The notes: generated by a model not told the origin, from the letters alone. A stretch of DNA of 64,000 bases from Schlesneria paludicola DSM 18645 (GCF_000255655.1 NZ_JH636437.1:62353-126352), one strand, 5' to 3'. Counted from the first letter of the stretch, positions 1 to 9,647 are shown. Program-made: numbers and translations.

Positions 1-1
1 G

Positions 2-157
2 GTCCCAATCATCTGCCATTCGCTGTATGACTTTATCGCTTTCTTCATCATCAAGAACTCGTATCGTCGATCGGACAAGCAATCCTTGCCGATTGCGGAT
101 ACGACAACTTCCGCGAATAACAACCCAAACGACCCACTCCACCCAGTCAATCATTAA
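2..157 (+). CDS. C-terminal end of a CPBP-type intramembrane protease (partial)
   Basis: The reading frame is open from the left edge to a TAA at 155-157 and gives about 51 residues. It begins VPIICHSLYDFIAFFIIKNS and continues with a polar tail. A hydrophobic helix with an H-x-x-Y-D pattern close to the C-terminus is characteristic of the last conserved motif of CPBP (CAAX protease/bacteriocin-processing) intramembrane glutamic endopeptidases. The rest of the gene lies outside the window, so the catalytic glutamates cannot be seen. The assignment is inferred from this one motif and the hydrophobic pattern. Confidence 0.5.
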   Translation, partial: VPIICHSLYDFIAFFIIKNSYRRSDKQSLPIADTTTSANNNPNDPLHPVNH

Positions 158-452
158 TCTTCTTGCGACGATTGGAAAACTGCCGCTATGATCCGCCCCA
201 TCGAAGATTGGCTTGCGTCTTGTTCAGACGGGGATCAAGGATTGATTCACGGGTGAGGGGACAGTGTGAATAAGGAAGCCCAGCGTCGCAATCGACGACG
301 AACGTGACTTGCGCGATGGACATCCTTAAAAACACGAATCAAGCAATCGATTGTCAAACACACAGTTTGAGTCGATAGTTGCCACGGTCGGCTGCAAGGA
401 AGTCGATCCGCCCCGGCAATTGTTTGCAAATAAAAAGTGCCGAGAGATTTGC

Positions 453-3440
453 ATGCAGGCGACATCCGTCGATTCTCCTCAAAGATCCGTGCTCACTCAA
501 TTACTCAGTAAATTGACAGAGCTCTGCGCGCGAAACGCTTGGGCGACGATTTTCCTGGTGGTGCTCTCTGCCGCCGGATGCGTCTTCTACACGGCACAAA
601 ATCTGAGATTTAAGACCGACCGTTCGGATTTGATCGATCCGAAGTCGAAGTTCTATCAGCGCTGGCTGCGCTACACCAAGACGTTCGGCGAATCCGATGA
701 CATTGTGATCGTCGTCGAGTCCAAGCACCCTGAAATCATCAAACAAGCGCTTGACGAAATCGGTTCGCGGTTGAATGCGTACCCCACGCTTTTTAAGAGC
801 GTGCTGTACAAAGTCGAGGCGGGCGCATTGCGTGAAAAGGGCCTGCAGTATTTGCCCCCCGAACTACTTACGCACGGGTTGGAGCGCCTTGACGAGTTTC
901 GACCAATCCTGAGTGGCAACTGGGATCTGGTAACACTGAATGGCGTTGTCACACGCCTTCAAAGTCAGATTGCACGCCTACGCCGTCAACCCGAGGCGCA
1001 AACGGAACTGCTGCAACATGCACAAGCCCTCACGAGCAGCCTGTTGGCCACGCTTCGCAACAGCGATGAATTCACCAACCCCTGGCCCGAGATTCTCCAG
1101 GTCCCCGACGAGATGGAGGACCAGGAAAAACAGACGAGTTATCTGCTGAACGACGCGGGAACCATGGGGTTCGTCATGGCATCGGCCGTTCAGGACAAGG
1201 GCTCATTCGAAGGTCCAACGGCTGCCATCGACATGGTCCGTCAGCAACTGGACGAAACCCGACAGAACTTTCCCAAGGCCAATTTCTTGTTGACCGGCAT
1301 CTCGGTGCTGGAGAATGACGAGATGCGTCGATCGATGGCCGACTCAACCACGGCATCGATTATTTCTTTTATCGGAGTCGCGGTCCTTTTATTTCTGGGC
1401 TTCCGTGGATTCCGTCACCCGATGCTCGGCTTGATCATGCTGGCCGTCGCGATGTCCTGGTCGTTTGGATACACCACACTGGTGATTGGGCATCTCAATA
1501 TCCTTTCAGTATCGTTCGCCGCGATGCTGATGGGGCTGGGAATCGATTTTGCCGTTCACATTATCTCACGCTATCTCGAACTGCGACACGAGGGGCACGA
1601 CCTGATCGAAGCCTTGGTCGCAACCTCTGATAGCGTCGGCGTTGGCATCATCACAGGCGCGGTCACCACATCGCTTGCGTTCTTTTGCGCGACACTGACC
1701 GATTTTCTGGGCGTGGCGGAATTGGGGATCATTGCTGGCGGGGGCATCATGCTCTGTTCCCTGTCGGCCTTCACCATCCTGCCCGCGCTGCTCGCTGTTG
1801 CCGACCGTCGTATCGAACTCAGCGAACTTCCAAGACCGATCCAAGCACGACCTCTTCGTCGCCTGACACGCAATCATCCCGGTTTTGTGTTGACCGCATC
1901 GTTGCTTTGCATCGGTGCGATTGGGAGCCAGGCCATTGACTGGTCGGGGCCTGTTCCGCAACTGAAGGTTGTCTATGATCACAACCTGCTGAATCTCCAG
2001 GCGGAAGGCCTGGAATCGGTCAAAGCTCAGAAGCAGATCTTTGACTCATCACAACACTCGCTACTGTACGCCCTCTCGATCGCCGACTCGGCGGAAGAGG
2101 CGCGTACCCTCAAGCAGAAGTTCGAGCAACTCGATTCGGTGCATCAAGTTCAAGAACTTGCCACGCGTTTGCCAAAAACGCCATCGAGCCAGACGAGTCT
2201 GCTGGTGCAGGGATATCATTCGCAGTTATCGACACTGCCTGCCGAACCACCCGAACCACGTCCTGTCAGTCCCGCCGGAATCGGACAACTGATGGAACGA
2301 CTTTACGACGTGGTGAAGCAGCAGAAAGATCCCGTCTCGCAAGAGATCTCGAAAACGATTGATCAGTTTCTGGACGAACTTGAACAGAAATCAGCGAAGG
2401 ATCAGGTAACGTTCCTGACCGAGTTCCAGTACCGCATGTCCTACGCACTGCTCGCACAGTTTCAGGCGATCGCCGCCGCTGCGAATCCTGAACCCGTCAC
2501 CGCCGATGACTTGCCGTCCGAACTTCGTACTCGCTTCGTCAGCGCCGAAGGGAAATGGCTGCTGCAGATCTTCCCCAAAGATCAGATCTGGGACATGGAG
2601 CCGCTTGAACGGTTCGTCAATGACGTGCGAACGATCGATCCAGAAGCAACCGGAACGCCGCTTCAGAACTATGAGGCCGCACGCCAAATCAAGCAGAGTT
2701 ACGAGATCTGCGCCCTGTATGCGTTGGGAGTGATCCTGCTGACATTGCTGGTCGATTTTGCCAGGAAGACAAAACTGCTGGGAATCTTTGTCCCCGCAGT
2801 GGCCGTGACCCTGTTCGTGGGTTTTATGATGCAGACCAAGCAGATGGAGCTGAGCCTGGGAATGCTGCTCCTCACGTTGACGGGTTTAGCAATGCTGGCC
2901 GCACTGATCCTGGATCGGCGCGCCGTCGGCGACAGCATCCTGGCACTCTTCCCCCCCATGATCGGGATGGGACTGACGTATGGACTGCTGGTGATGTTCG
3001 AGATCCCGCTGAATCCGGCCAATCTGATCATCCTGCCCCTGATTCTGGGGATCGGCGTCGACAATGGAGTGCATATCCTGCATGACTTCCATGCGAAGCC
3101 AAACGAAGTTTATTCCACTTCGCCCAGCACGATCAACGCCATCATACTCACCTCAACCACCACGATGGTGGGCTTCGGCAGCATGATGGTCTCGGCCCAT
3201 CGCGGGCTGTATAGCCTAGGATTGGTGCTAACGATCGGCGTTGGTGCTTGCATGTGCGTGTCGCTCGTCATGCTTCCAGCCGTCTTAACGCTGATGTCAC
3301 GGCACCGTACGACCGCGGCAACAGACTTCGCACCGCTTGAATACCCCGATCTGCTGCCGGTTCCAATGATCGACGAACGCGAAGCCGTCGTGATTCAACG
3401 CGAACCATTTGTCATCCACGAACCCATTCAGATCGCCTGA
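453..3440 (+). CDS. RND/MMPL-family transporter, HpnN-like
   Basis: About 995 residues. It is a proton-driven inner-membrane exporter of the RND superfamily, MMPL branch; relatives such as HpnN move hopanoids or other lipids to the outer membrane. The layout is duplicated. A first helix at about residues 25-45 is followed by a large periplasmic domain, and a helix block at about 300-490 contains GIDFAVH. A second periplasmic domain is followed by a second helix block at about 750-950 containing GVDNGVH. These G-I/V-D-x-x-V-H motifs are the usual membrane proton-relay signature of the family. The frame stays open upstream to a TTG at 351. I prefer ATG 453 because GAGAG lies just before it and the upstream residues are polar and cysteine-rich, unlike an RND start. 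The substrate cannot be told. It is followed by a strong hairpin. Confidence 0.85.
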   Translation: MQATSVDSPQRSVLTQLLSKLTELCARNAWATIFLVVLSAAGCVFYTAQNLRFKTDRSDLIDPKSKFYQRWLRYTKTFGESDDIVIVVESKHPEIIKQALDEIGSRLNAYPTLFKSVLYKVEAGALREKGLQYLPPELLTHGLERLDEFRPILSGNWDLVTLNGVVTRLQSQIARLRRQPEAQTELLQHAQALTSSLLATLRNSDEFTNPWPEILQVPDEMEDQEKQTSYLLNDAGTMGFVMASAVQDKGSFEGPTAAIDMVRQQLDETRQNFPKANFLLTGISVLENDEMRRSMADSTTASIISFIGVAVLLFLGFRGFRHPMLGLIMLAVAMSWSFGYTTLVIGHLNILSVSFAAMLMGLGIDFAVHIISRYLELRHEGHDLIEALVATSDSVGVGIITGAVTTSLAFFCATLTDFLGVAELGIIAGGGIMLCSLSAFTILPALLAVADRRIELSELPRPIQARPLRRLTRNHPGFVLTASLLCIGAIGSQAIDWSGPVPQLKVVYDHNLLNLQAEGLESVKAQKQIFDSSQHSLLYALSIADSAEEARTLKQKFEQLDSVHQVQELATRLPKTPSSQTSLLVQGYHSQLSTLPAEPPEPRPVSPAGIGQLMERLYDVVKQQKDPVSQEISKTIDQFLDELEQKSAKDQVTFLTEFQYRMSYALLAQFQAIAAAANPEPVTADDLPSELRTRFVSAEGKWLLQIFPKDQIWDMEPLERFVNDVRTIDPEATGTPLQNYEAARQIKQSYEICALYALGVILLTLLVDFARKTKLLGIFVPAVAVTLFVGFMMQTKQMELSLGMLLLTLTGLAMLAALILDRRAVGDSILALFPPMIGMGLTYGLLVMFEIPLNPANLIILPLILGIGVDNGVHILHDFHAKPNEVYSTSPSTINAIILTSTTTMVGFGSMMVSAHRGLYSLGLVLTIGVGACMCVSLVMLPAVLTLMSRHRTTAATDFAPLEYPDLLPVPMIDEREAVVIQREPFVIHEPIQIA

Positions 3441-3443
3441 TTT

Positions 3444-3476
3444 CGATCGAGATCACCCAGGCGTTGATCTCGATCG
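3444..3476 (+). terminator. Hairpin after the RND transporter gene
   Basis: A perfect 12-bp inverted repeat (CGATCGAGATCA at 3444-3455, complement at 3465-3476) with a 9-nt loop starts 4 bases after the stop codon. No U-run follows, so it may act as an mRNA 3' stabiliser rather than an intrinsic terminator. Confidence 0.5.
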
Positions 3477-3943
3477 CATGGAATCTCTCACAAGAGTCGA
3501 GCACATTTCCACACAACACATTCCTCAAGTGACAACGTAAGTGTCGTCACTTGACATTGCACTTTGAACAACCTGTTTCGCTTGAATCGCGGCGATTTCA
3601 CGGACGGGCGAACCTCCGCAAGACGCAGCCGAGACGTTGTCAGATCGATTTGTCAGTGTTGAGGACTGGCGGCCGCTTGTCAGAGTTTGCCTAATGAGAC
3701 CATTCTCTGATCGTACGACCTAGATCGATCCCGTCAGGACCAATTCGGCCCAATCGTTCCAAACGATTGGAAGACTGGTGGCAGCTCTTGAGGTGCCGCC
3801 ATGCAGGAAGTCGGCCTGATTCCGTTTTGCAGATGTTGAAGCAGACGAAGCATTCCCAATTTTGGAGCTTGGGAACGAGGAAAATCCCGTGTGAACGGGC
3901 AAGGACGTTCGACAGGGCGACCTCGCAGGACCTTCCATGATCG
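3477..3943. other. Gene-free stretch with a hairpin and a dispersed-repeat copy
   Basis: No convincing gene. A 9-bp inverted repeat (TCAAGTGAC at 3525-3533, complement at 3545-3553) lies near its start. At 3853-3882 there is a CCCAA...TTGGGAACGAGG segment that matches the second dispersed repeat family of this window (other copies near 13.58, 13.68 and 36.3 kb). Confidence 0.5.
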
Positions 3944-4099
3944 CTATGCGATTCGCTTATTTCCCTTGAGCATCGAGACATAGCCGATGATGCCGACCAA
4001 CGACAACAAGACGACGTACTCGACTGGCCCGATGTGATTCCACCAGTCGATCGCGTATTGCTTATAGAACGAGATGTAATTCTGGCAGGTCTGGATCAT
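3944..4099 (-). CDS. Small single-span membrane protein
   Basis: A protein of 51 residues starting MIQTCQNYISFYKQYAIDWW. An amphipathic N-terminus rich in aromatic residues is followed by one clear transmembrane helix (VEYVVLLSLVGIIGYVSML, about 27-45) and a basic end, KGNKRIA. The frame continues upstream to an ATG at 4144, but the extra 15 residues are not hydrophobic and the internal ATG gives a compact protein. It lies alone between the ABC ATPase gene and the RND transporter gene. The composition looks like a real small inner-membrane protein. I recognise no family, and a function cannot be given. Confidence 0.5.
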   Translation of the reverse strand: MIQTCQNYISFYKQYAIDWWNHIGPVEYVVLLSLVGIIGYVSMLKGNKRIA

Positions 4100-4376
4100 G
4101 GCATCCTCGGCATCTTGCGGTGGGGGCAGCACGGTTGACCCCATCCGGCATTTCAGAAGAAAGCTTCGACAATCCCGTAAAACCTAGCTCATGATTGAAG
4201 GTATTGTGACAAAAACTCCTGTTTCGCGGCGATTTCTGGATACCGTCTGGATTTTCGAGGCACAATTCAACGGGCGAATTGAACAGCTGACAGAAACACG
4301 ACGGCTGGCAGCCTGATGAAAGCAGAGCAGAGGCACCATGGTCGTCAGACGTTTTTGTATCTGCGAGGATTCCAGC

Positions 4377-4403
4377 CCCCTGTGACGTCAACAGGCAGCT
4401 AAC
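4377..4403. repeat. REP-like repeat, partial copy
   Basis: The segment CCCCTGTGACGTCAACAGGC followed by AGCTAAC closely resembles the copies at 45861-45896 and 9046-9068 (consensus CCC-TTAC-TTCAACAGGC-GCTAA). It lies 16 bases beyond the stop codon of the ABC ATPase gene, where a permease gene would be expected. Confidence 0.5.
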
Positions 4404-4418
4404 CGGTGGTCGCTGGCA

Positions 4419-5204
4419 TCAAAGTAGCGTCGTACTGGGATAACGCATCCGGTTACCGACCTGATCGAGCAAGGCCAGTTTTCCACCGTACGTTTCGCGC
4501 AGGTTTTCTGCGGTAAATGCCTGTTCGACAGGACCGCTTGCCACTAAACGCATGTTTAGAAGCAGGACTTCGTCGAAATACTCGGCAACAGTCTGTAGGT
4601 CGTGATGGACAACCAGCGCCGTTTTTCCGGTCGAACGCAGTTCGCGCAGCAATTCGACGATCGCCCGCTCCGTCGCCGCATCGACGCCAGCAAAGGGTTC
4701 GTCCATTAGATACAGGTCAGCGTTCTGTACGAGGGCTCGCGCCAGAAACACGCGTTGCTGCTGCCCCCCTGAAAGCTCGCTGATCTGGCGATTCGCGAAT
4801 TCGCCCAGCCCTACGCGCTCCAAGGCTGCCAAAGCCTGCTGGCGATAGAAACGGGTAACGGGGCGAAACCAGCCAATCGTCCGGTAGAGTCCCATCGTCA
4901 CGACGTCCAGAGCATTGACGGGAAAGTCCCAGTCGACACTGGTTCGTTGTGGCACATACCCAATCCGCCCGCGTTGCTCGTGGTACGGCTTGCCAAAGAA
5001 GCGAATCTCGCCATCCGTCAGCGGAACCAGTTCCAACACAGCCTTGATCAGCGAGCTTTTCCCGGCACCGTTCGGCCCAACGATCGCGACCAGTTTTCCG
5101 GCCGGGGCATCGTAATCGATGTCCCATAACACACGTCGCCCCTGATAGGCCACCGTCATGTCGTGAATCGAAAGTGGAGATGTCGAAGAATGATCAGCGG
5201 CCAT
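4419..5204 (-). CDS. Metal ABC transporter ATP-binding protein (Mn/Fe type)
   Basis: A protein of 261 residues, the normal length for the ATPase of TroABCD/Mnt/Znu importers. It hydrolyses ATP at the inner membrane to drive uptake of a divalent metal. Walker A is GPNGAGKSS (about residues 43-51), the signature is LSGGQQQR, Walker B is [12 protein letters not shown], and the switch histidine is in VVHHD. The Q-loop segment [10 protein letters not shown] is typical of the Mn/Fe/Zn ATPases. It lies 29 bp after the binding-lipoprotein gene and is probably co-transcribed. Oddly, no permease follows: the next bases hold a repeat copy and then a tiny unrelated gene. The system must use a permease from elsewhere or be broken. 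Confidence 0.9.
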   Translation of the reverse strand: MAADHSSTSPLSIHDMTVAYQGRRVLWDIDYDAPAGKLVAIVGPNGAGKSSLIKAVLELVPLTDGEIRFFGKPYHEQRGRIGYVPQRTSVDWDFPVNALDVVTMGLYRTIGWFRPVTRFYRQQALAALERVGLGEFANRQISELSGGQQQRVFLARALVQNADLYLMDEPFAGVDAATERAIVELLRELRSTGKTALVVHHDLQTVAEYFDEVLLLNMRLVASGPVEQAFTAENLRETYGGKLALLDQVGNRMRYPSTTLL

Positions 5205-5233
5205 GTTTTCCTGAGCGATTCCACGTCCAAAAG

Positions 5234-6493
5234 TTACGTGCCGAGATATTGACCGTGCTGTGATCTACCGCGAAACAAGTCGCAATTCGCCCGGAGCATT
5301 AATGCCGAGAACAAGTTATTGAAAGAAGACGCTGTTGAGCCGTGAAATAATGGGGACAGGCACGTTACGGAGCCAGTCTGCACTAATGCCGCACGCCCGT
5401 TCGCCTGAATTGATGGTCGGAATGATCGCGCGACAATATTGGGATCTTGAATACATCGTTCATCGCCTTGCCACGCGTTGCGACGTTCTTCGACCGCAAC
5501 GCTTAATTTGCCGCGGAAACCGCGCTCGGGCGGTGCTCCCCCCAATGCAGCAGAAATTCGGGTGGCATTGTGATCTAGCATTCCGATGTAGGTGCCTTCG
5601 TACGTCCCTTCACTCCCCATGGCATCGGAATACAGTTCCCCTCCAATGCGGACGGTCACCTTTCGCGATGTGGTTCCTTCGATCACCGCCCGAATGTTCT
5701 TCTCGTTCACACTGCTTTCCACGAAAATCGCAGGAAGCTTACGCTGTACGAGAAAGTCGACCAGACGGTTCACGTCCTGGATCCCCGCTTCGGATTCGGT
5801 GGTGACACCCTGCACGGAGCGAACTTCAATTCCGTACCGTCTGCCGAAATAACCAAACGCATCGTGCGCCGTCACCAGCACGCGATGTTCGTCAGGAATC
5901 GACTTGATCACGGTGGTGATGTATTCGTCTAACTCCACCAGTTCCGCCTGATAGTGCTGCGCATTCTGACGGAACTCGTCCGCATGATCCGGATCGATCT
6001 TGACCATCACATCCACGATGACATCGAGACACCGGCTCCAGGCGACGACATCCATCCAGACATGGGGATCATAGTGCCCTTCAAACTCGGGTGGCGAGCG
6101 CAGAAAATCTTTCTCCAACCGCTCTGTGACCGCGATCACCGGATGCTCGGGCCGATTGACCTGTTGCAGTGCATCCTGCATCCGGCCTTCAAGCATCAGT
6201 CCCGAATAGAAGACAATGTCCGCCTCGTGCAACAGATTGATCACATGCCGCGTCGTCTTAAACAGATGCGGATCGACACCGGTTCCGATCAACGTCTTGA
6301 CGTTGCCATGCGCCCCCACAACGGAACGTACCAGATCCGCCACCATCCCCGTCGTCGCCACGATCTGAAGAGTTTTCTTGTCGCTTCCCGACGGCACGGA
6401 TGTCGTCGTTCCACCTGAACCTGAACTCCAGCAACCACTGAGCATCAGCAGTGTCAGACATAACGGCCAAGACCAAAATTGATGTGGCAGCAT
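5234..6493 (-). CDS. Metal-binding lipoprotein, TroA/PsaA family, with abnormal C-terminus
   Basis: The solute-binding component of a Mn/Fe ABC importer. ATG 6493 gives 419 residues with a lipoprotein signal ending LMLSGC; the frame is also open to ATG 6532. The four metal ligands of the family are visible: His in GVDPHLF, His in DPHVWMD, Glu in [10 protein letters not shown] and Asp in LYSDAMGS. A glutamate at the third site fits Mn/Fe binders rather than zinc. The conserved fold ends near [20 protein letters not shown]. Roughly 90 further residues have no family counterpart, and part of them is translated from the REP-like repeat at 5331-5381. This suggests that the original stop codon was lost through an insertion or a frameshift. 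The gene leads a two-gene unit with the ATPase. Confidence 0.85.
   Translation of the reverse strand: MLPHQFWSWPLCLTLLMLSGCWSSGSGGTTTSVPSGSDKKTLQIVATTGMVADLVRSVVGAHGNVKTLIGTGVDPHLFKTTRHVINLLHEADIVFYSGLMLEGRMQDALQQVNRPEHPVIAVTERLEKDFLRSPPEFEGHYDPHVWMDVVAWSRCLDVIVDVMVKIDPDHADEFRQNAQHYQAELVELDEYITTVIKSIPDEHRVLVTAHDAFGYFGRRYGIEVRSVQGVTTESEAGIQDVNRLVDFLVQRKLPAIFVESSVNEKNIRAVIEGTTSRKVTVRIGGELYSDAMGSEGTYEGTYIGMLDHNATRISAALGGAPPERGFRGKLSVAVEERRNAWQGDERCIQDPNIVARSFRPSIQANGRAALVQTGSVTCLSPLFHGSTASSFNNLFSALMLRANCDLFRGRSQHGQYLGT
5331..5381. repeat. REP-like repeat inside the 3' end of the lipoprotein gene
   Basis: On the plus strand it reads GCTGTTGAGCCGTGAAATAA, then TGGGGACAGGCACG, then GGAGCCAGTC. The CTGTTGA...GGGGACAGGCAC core matches the other copies at 8.97-9.07 kb and 45.87 kb, and resembles repeats commonly seen with REP-associated tyrosine transposases (RAYTs). 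No RAYT gene is in this window. Confidence 0.5.
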
Positions 6494-6747
6494 GGAAACA
6501 GGTTCCAACAAAGCAGGGCTCTTGCAGAGCATGGGGAAGAAAGACTGGTAAGACTATGAGTATCCTGGAAAGCAAAGTTTTGACTACTCAAAAATACGCC
6601 GTTGCCACTCGCGTGTCAATCTCACGTTCGCAACATGTCGAGCGTTTCGGATCACCGAAACCCCGTGTGGGCACGTTGCTTATGTACAGCCGCACTGTTT
6701 TGCACCGCGGCAGTGGCACTCGACACAACGCTCTGTAGAAATAAGAG

Positions 6748-7803
6748 CTAACGACGCACGGGCGCCACGCGTGCCGGCTTTGTGCGGTACTTCCGAATGG
6801 CGTCGAGTGTTCGCTGGAAATCATCGGGCAGGGGGGCTTCAAATTCCATTCGCTGCCCCGTCACGGGATGATCAAACCCCAACTTAAGTGCATGGAGTGC
6901 CTGCCGCGACATCAAGACTTCGTCGTCGTCTTCGGAAACGCCTTCGACCAGTTCGGAAAGACTGAGCGAACTATTTCCTTCGTAAAGGCGATCCGCCACG
7001 ATCGGATGTCCGAGGTGATGCATATGCACGCGCAACTGATGTGTTCGACCGGTCTGTGGACAAAGCCTGACAAACGAAAAGCCATTGAACCGTTCCAGAA
7101 CCTCGTAGAACGTCGCTGCGTGACGCGAGTTATTCCCTTCGGGACAGACCATCATCCGTTCCCGATTGCGATTGCTGACTCGGACGTGCGTTTCGATGTA
7201 ATCACGATCGAACGAGAGTTCACCCCAAGTAATCGCCCGGTACTCCTTCTCAACCGTCCGTTCTTCAAACTGACGACTTAAGTGATGATGAACCGTATTG
7301 TCCTTGGCGACGACCAGGACTCCGCTGGTGTCGCGATCAAGTCGATGCACGATCCCTGCGCGAAACTTGCCCGCAACGTCGCTGAGACGATCAAAATGAA
7401 ATTGCAGCGCACCGGCCAATGTCCCGAGGTAGTTTCCTCGCCCCGGATGCACGATCATATTGGCCGACTTGTTGATAACGATCAGCGCATCGTCGTCATA
7501 GAGAATATTCAGCGGAATATCTTCGGGCGGCAGGGTGCGATCGGGTTCTTCCGGCAACCGAAATTCGATGCAGTCATTCACACGCAACCGACGTGACATT
7601 TTGACCGGCAGCCCATTGATCAGGACGCCGTCATCTTCGAGCACGCGCTGAAAGGCGGCCCGACTGAAGTTGGGATAAAGCCGAACCAGATAGTGATCGA
7701 CGCGCCAACCATGAGCCCGCGCTTCGACGATCGATTTAAGGGGCTCGCCAGGAGCCTGTGCAACTTCTTCGGTGGGCTCGAGTTCAGGTTCTTCGTCGCT
7801 CAT
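6748..7803 (-). CDS. RluA-family 23S rRNA pseudouridine synthase (RluD-like)
   Basis: A protein of 351 residues that converts specific uridines in RNA to pseudouridine; RluD acts on helix 69 of 23S rRNA. An acidic leader of about 20 residues is followed by an S4 RNA-binding domain (about 33-90, WRVDHYLV...FQRVLEDDGVLING). The catalytic domain contains HRLDRDTSG, with the catalytic Asp at about residue 156, and CPQTGRTHQLRVHM near the C-terminus. Length and domain order match RluC/RluD. The exact target base cannot be deduced from sequence alone. It stands 165 bp downstream of the YfgM-like gene. Confidence 0.9.
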   Translation of the reverse strand: MSDEEPELEPTEEVAQAPGEPLKSIVEARAHGWRVDHYLVRLYPNFSRAAFQRVLEDDGVLINGLPVKMSRRLRVNDCIEFRLPEEPDRTLPPEDIPLNILYDDDALIVINKSANMIVHPGRGNYLGTLAGALQFHFDRLSDVAGKFRAGIVHRLDRDTSGVLVVAKDNTVHHHLSRQFEERTVEKEYRAITWGELSFDRDYIETHVRVSNRNRERMMVCPEGNNSRHAATFYEVLERFNGFSFVRLCPQTGRTHQLRVHMHHLGHPIVADRLYEGNSSLSLSELVEGVSEDDDEVLMSRQALHALKLGFDHPVTGQRMEFEAPLPDDFQRTLDAIRKYRTKPARVAPVRR

Positions 7804-7888
7804 TTTAATACTACTTCATCTCAGACAATTTAGACTCGGGCCAATCCGACATTGCGGACCACCCCGAACAGACTGCAGGGACGTGCAA

Positions 7889-7919
7889 GAAGCCCGGCTC
7901 CTTGAGGTGGCCGGGCTTC
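7889..7919 (-). terminator. Hairpin terminator after the YfgM-like gene
   Basis: A perfect 10-bp inverted repeat, GAAGCCCGGC with its complement (7889-7898 and 7910-7919), with an 11-nt loop, lies 50 bp after the stop codon of the gene ending at 7969. Only a weak U-tract follows on the minus strand. Confidence 0.5.
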
Positions 7920-7968
7920 CTGAACGGCGATTTCAATACGATGGACGACTCTTGATCCCGAGTCGGTT

Positions 7969-8850
7969 TCAATTCTTTTCGGGTGACTTTTCACCATCTT
8001 TTGGCGGTTCGGCCGGTTTCGGCTGATCGCCCTCAGCGGGTTTTGCAGGTTCAGCGAGCTTCTCTGACTCTGCGGGCTTCGAGTCATCCAGCTTCGGCAG
8101 TTCCGTGTTTTTTTCCTCGGCCTTTGGCTCGTTCGCTTTCGGGTCAGCCGGTGCAGCGGGCGCCGCATCCTTTTTCTCGTCTGCGGCAGGAGTCTTGGCA
8201 CCGTCCGGCTTGATGTCGAACGGCCGCACTTCTGGCGGCTTGGGATTTTCCTTGCTGAACCAGGTGTAGAACTCGGCGGCGTCTTTTCGCTTCAAAGCGG
8301 CCAGACGCTCGTCGGCCACGACTTTGAACATCGTCTCGGGATAGTCTTTCAACAATTGATCATAGGCTTCGATCGGTTTGGAGGTATCGCCGTCACACGT
8401 CGCTTCAACGCACTGAGCGACTCCCCAAAGAGCCCGTTCACGAATCGCCGCGGGAACGGACTTTTCGTGCAGCAACTTTTCAAAATCGCCGCGGGCCGAC
8501 TTCAAATCGGTGACGGCCAGTTCACGATTCGTGAACATCAGCGGCAAGGCAGACTGCAATGTCTTTTCGGCATAGACCAACTGAGCCCACTGCGCCGGCA
8601 GCTTCCCTTTGAAGCGGTCGACCACTTTCCCGAAATCATCGAGCGTGCTGGCCTCATCCAGCTCTTTCCAAGCGGCAGCATTGTCCACTTCGCTGCTGCG
8701 AGTCCACCAGAACCCGATCGCTCCGAACACCAGTGCCGCACAGAGCACGGCAATCGCAGTTCCGAGATGACGTTCGAGGAAGCTTGCGGTCTTGTTGGTG
8801 ACAACACCGAGATCATTTGTCAGAAGCTGATGTCGCTCTTCGCTTTTCAT
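7969..8850 (-). CDS. Membrane-anchored tetratricopeptide-like (YfgM-type) protein
   Basis: A protein of 293 residues. After a short cytoplasmic start comes one transmembrane helix at about 28-50 (LGTAIAVLCAALVFGAIGFW). A helical region follows with TPR-like alternation (EAYDQLLKDYPETMFKVVADERLAAL), and then a long low-complexity tail of Pro, Ala, Lys and Glu (about 215-293). This architecture resembles YfgM/anchored TPR proteins that help periplasmic folding and complex assembly at the Sec translocon. The Pro/Ala/Lys-rich tail is common in planctomycete envelope proteins. The role is inferred from architecture only. Confidence 0.7.
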   Translation of the reverse strand: MKSEERHQLLTNDLGVVTNKTASFLERHLGTAIAVLCAALVFGAIGFWWTRSSEVDNAAAWKELDEASTLDDFGKVVDRFKGKLPAQWAQLVYAEKTLQSALPLMFTNRELAVTDLKSARGDFEKLLHEKSVPAAIRERALWGVAQCVEATCDGDTSKPIEAYDQLLKDYPETMFKVVADERLAALKRKDAAEFYTWFSKENPKPPEVRPFDIKPDGAKTPAADEKKDAAPAAPADPKANEPKAEEKNTELPKLDDSKPAESEKLAEPAKPAEGDQPKPAEPPKDGEKSPEKN

Positions 8851-8965
8851 GCTGAGACTTCATGAGGGAGACCGGGCCACTTGTACGGAAGACGGTCAGT
8901 GTAGGTCGACCCGCAAAGACCGTCAAGGAATGTCTTTCCGGCGACATGCTGAGCTTGAACCTTCT

Positions 8966-9068
8966 TAGCAGCCTGTTGGAGCAACGGGGACTGGCTCCAA
9001 TCGGATGAAAAAACTCCATGACGTCCCGACGACCTAACAGCTTGCCCCCTTACTTCAACAGGCTATTA
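8966..9068. repeat. REP-like repeat pair in inverted orientation (BIME-like)
   Basis: The left arm, TAGCAGCCTGTTGGAGCAAC followed by GGGGACTGGCTCC, starts at 8966. The right arm, CCCCCTTACTTCAACAGGCT followed by ATTA, ends at 9068 and is nearly the reverse complement of the left arm. Two inverted units separated by about 50 bases is the usual layout of a bacterial interspersed mosaic element. It fills the space between the DinB stop and the upstream gene and may also end transcription. Confidence 0.55.
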
Positions 9069-9617
9069 GGTCGCCAATTCGTGGCGAGCCAAGCTGATTA
9101 ACATCGACTCAGGCAGTTTTTCGACCCCCAACTGCCGCAGCATGTTAACGGTCTGGGCTGTGGTGTAATGGGCGTGCAGACACACATGCAGCAGAATGTC
9201 TGCGCGCCGGGTCCCAAATCGAACCCCTGCACCGGCGGTGCTCACAACCTTAAATACAGTGTCCTCGAGTTCCGATGGCTGCAGTCCATTCACATATTCG
9301 CTCCATCGCAGCTCAAGTTCTTCCCACTTCTGACGGAGTTCCACGAAATCAGCGATCTTTCCTTCCCCAAGCTGGTTTCCAGGAAGCTTTCCCCGCACAT
9401 CCCCCTGAACCAGTGGCTCTTCTTCACCATGCAGCGCGCCAAGCCAGACGTACTCCGCGGCGTACATGTGCGTGAGCGATTTCCAGACACTTCCCTGCCC
9501 AATCGGAAGCGAAGTATGCAATTGTTCGTCATTCAGCAATGCGACAGCCGCCCGCAAATTGCGATTCGTCCACGCACGATGCTGATTCAACCGGGCAATC
9601 AATGGGATCGTCTCCAT
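9066..9617 (-). CDS. DinB-family protein
   Basis: A protein of 183 residues of the DinB/YfiT-like four-helix-bundle superfamily. These are small metal-binding proteins, some of them thiol (bacillithiol/mycothiol) transferases and many of unknown function. The N-terminal helix LIARLNQHRAWTNRNLRAAV is typical. The three metal-ligand histidines are at about 50 (SLTHMYAAE), 144 and 148 (LLHVCLHAHY). The stop codon overlaps the edge of the repeat pair. It appears monocistronic. The substrate is unknown. Confidence 0.8.
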   Translation of the reverse strand: METIPLIARLNQHRAWTNRNLRAAVALLNDEQLHTSLPIGQGSVWKSLTHMYAAEYVWLGALHGEEEPLVQGDVRGKLPGNQLGEGKIADFVELRQKWEELELRWSEYVNGLQPSELEDTVFKVVSTAGAGVRFGTRRADILLHVCLHAHYTTAQTVNMLRQLGVEKLPESMLISLARHELAT

Positions 9618-9647
9618 ATTTCATAGTCTCGTTATAAAGGAATTTTT

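Noticed and set aside
4062-4391. 109-codon open frame downstream of the ABC ATPase gene, tested as a permease remnant
   Set aside because: It is polar and Cys/Ser-rich with no transmembrane helices, so it is not a metal-permease fragment.
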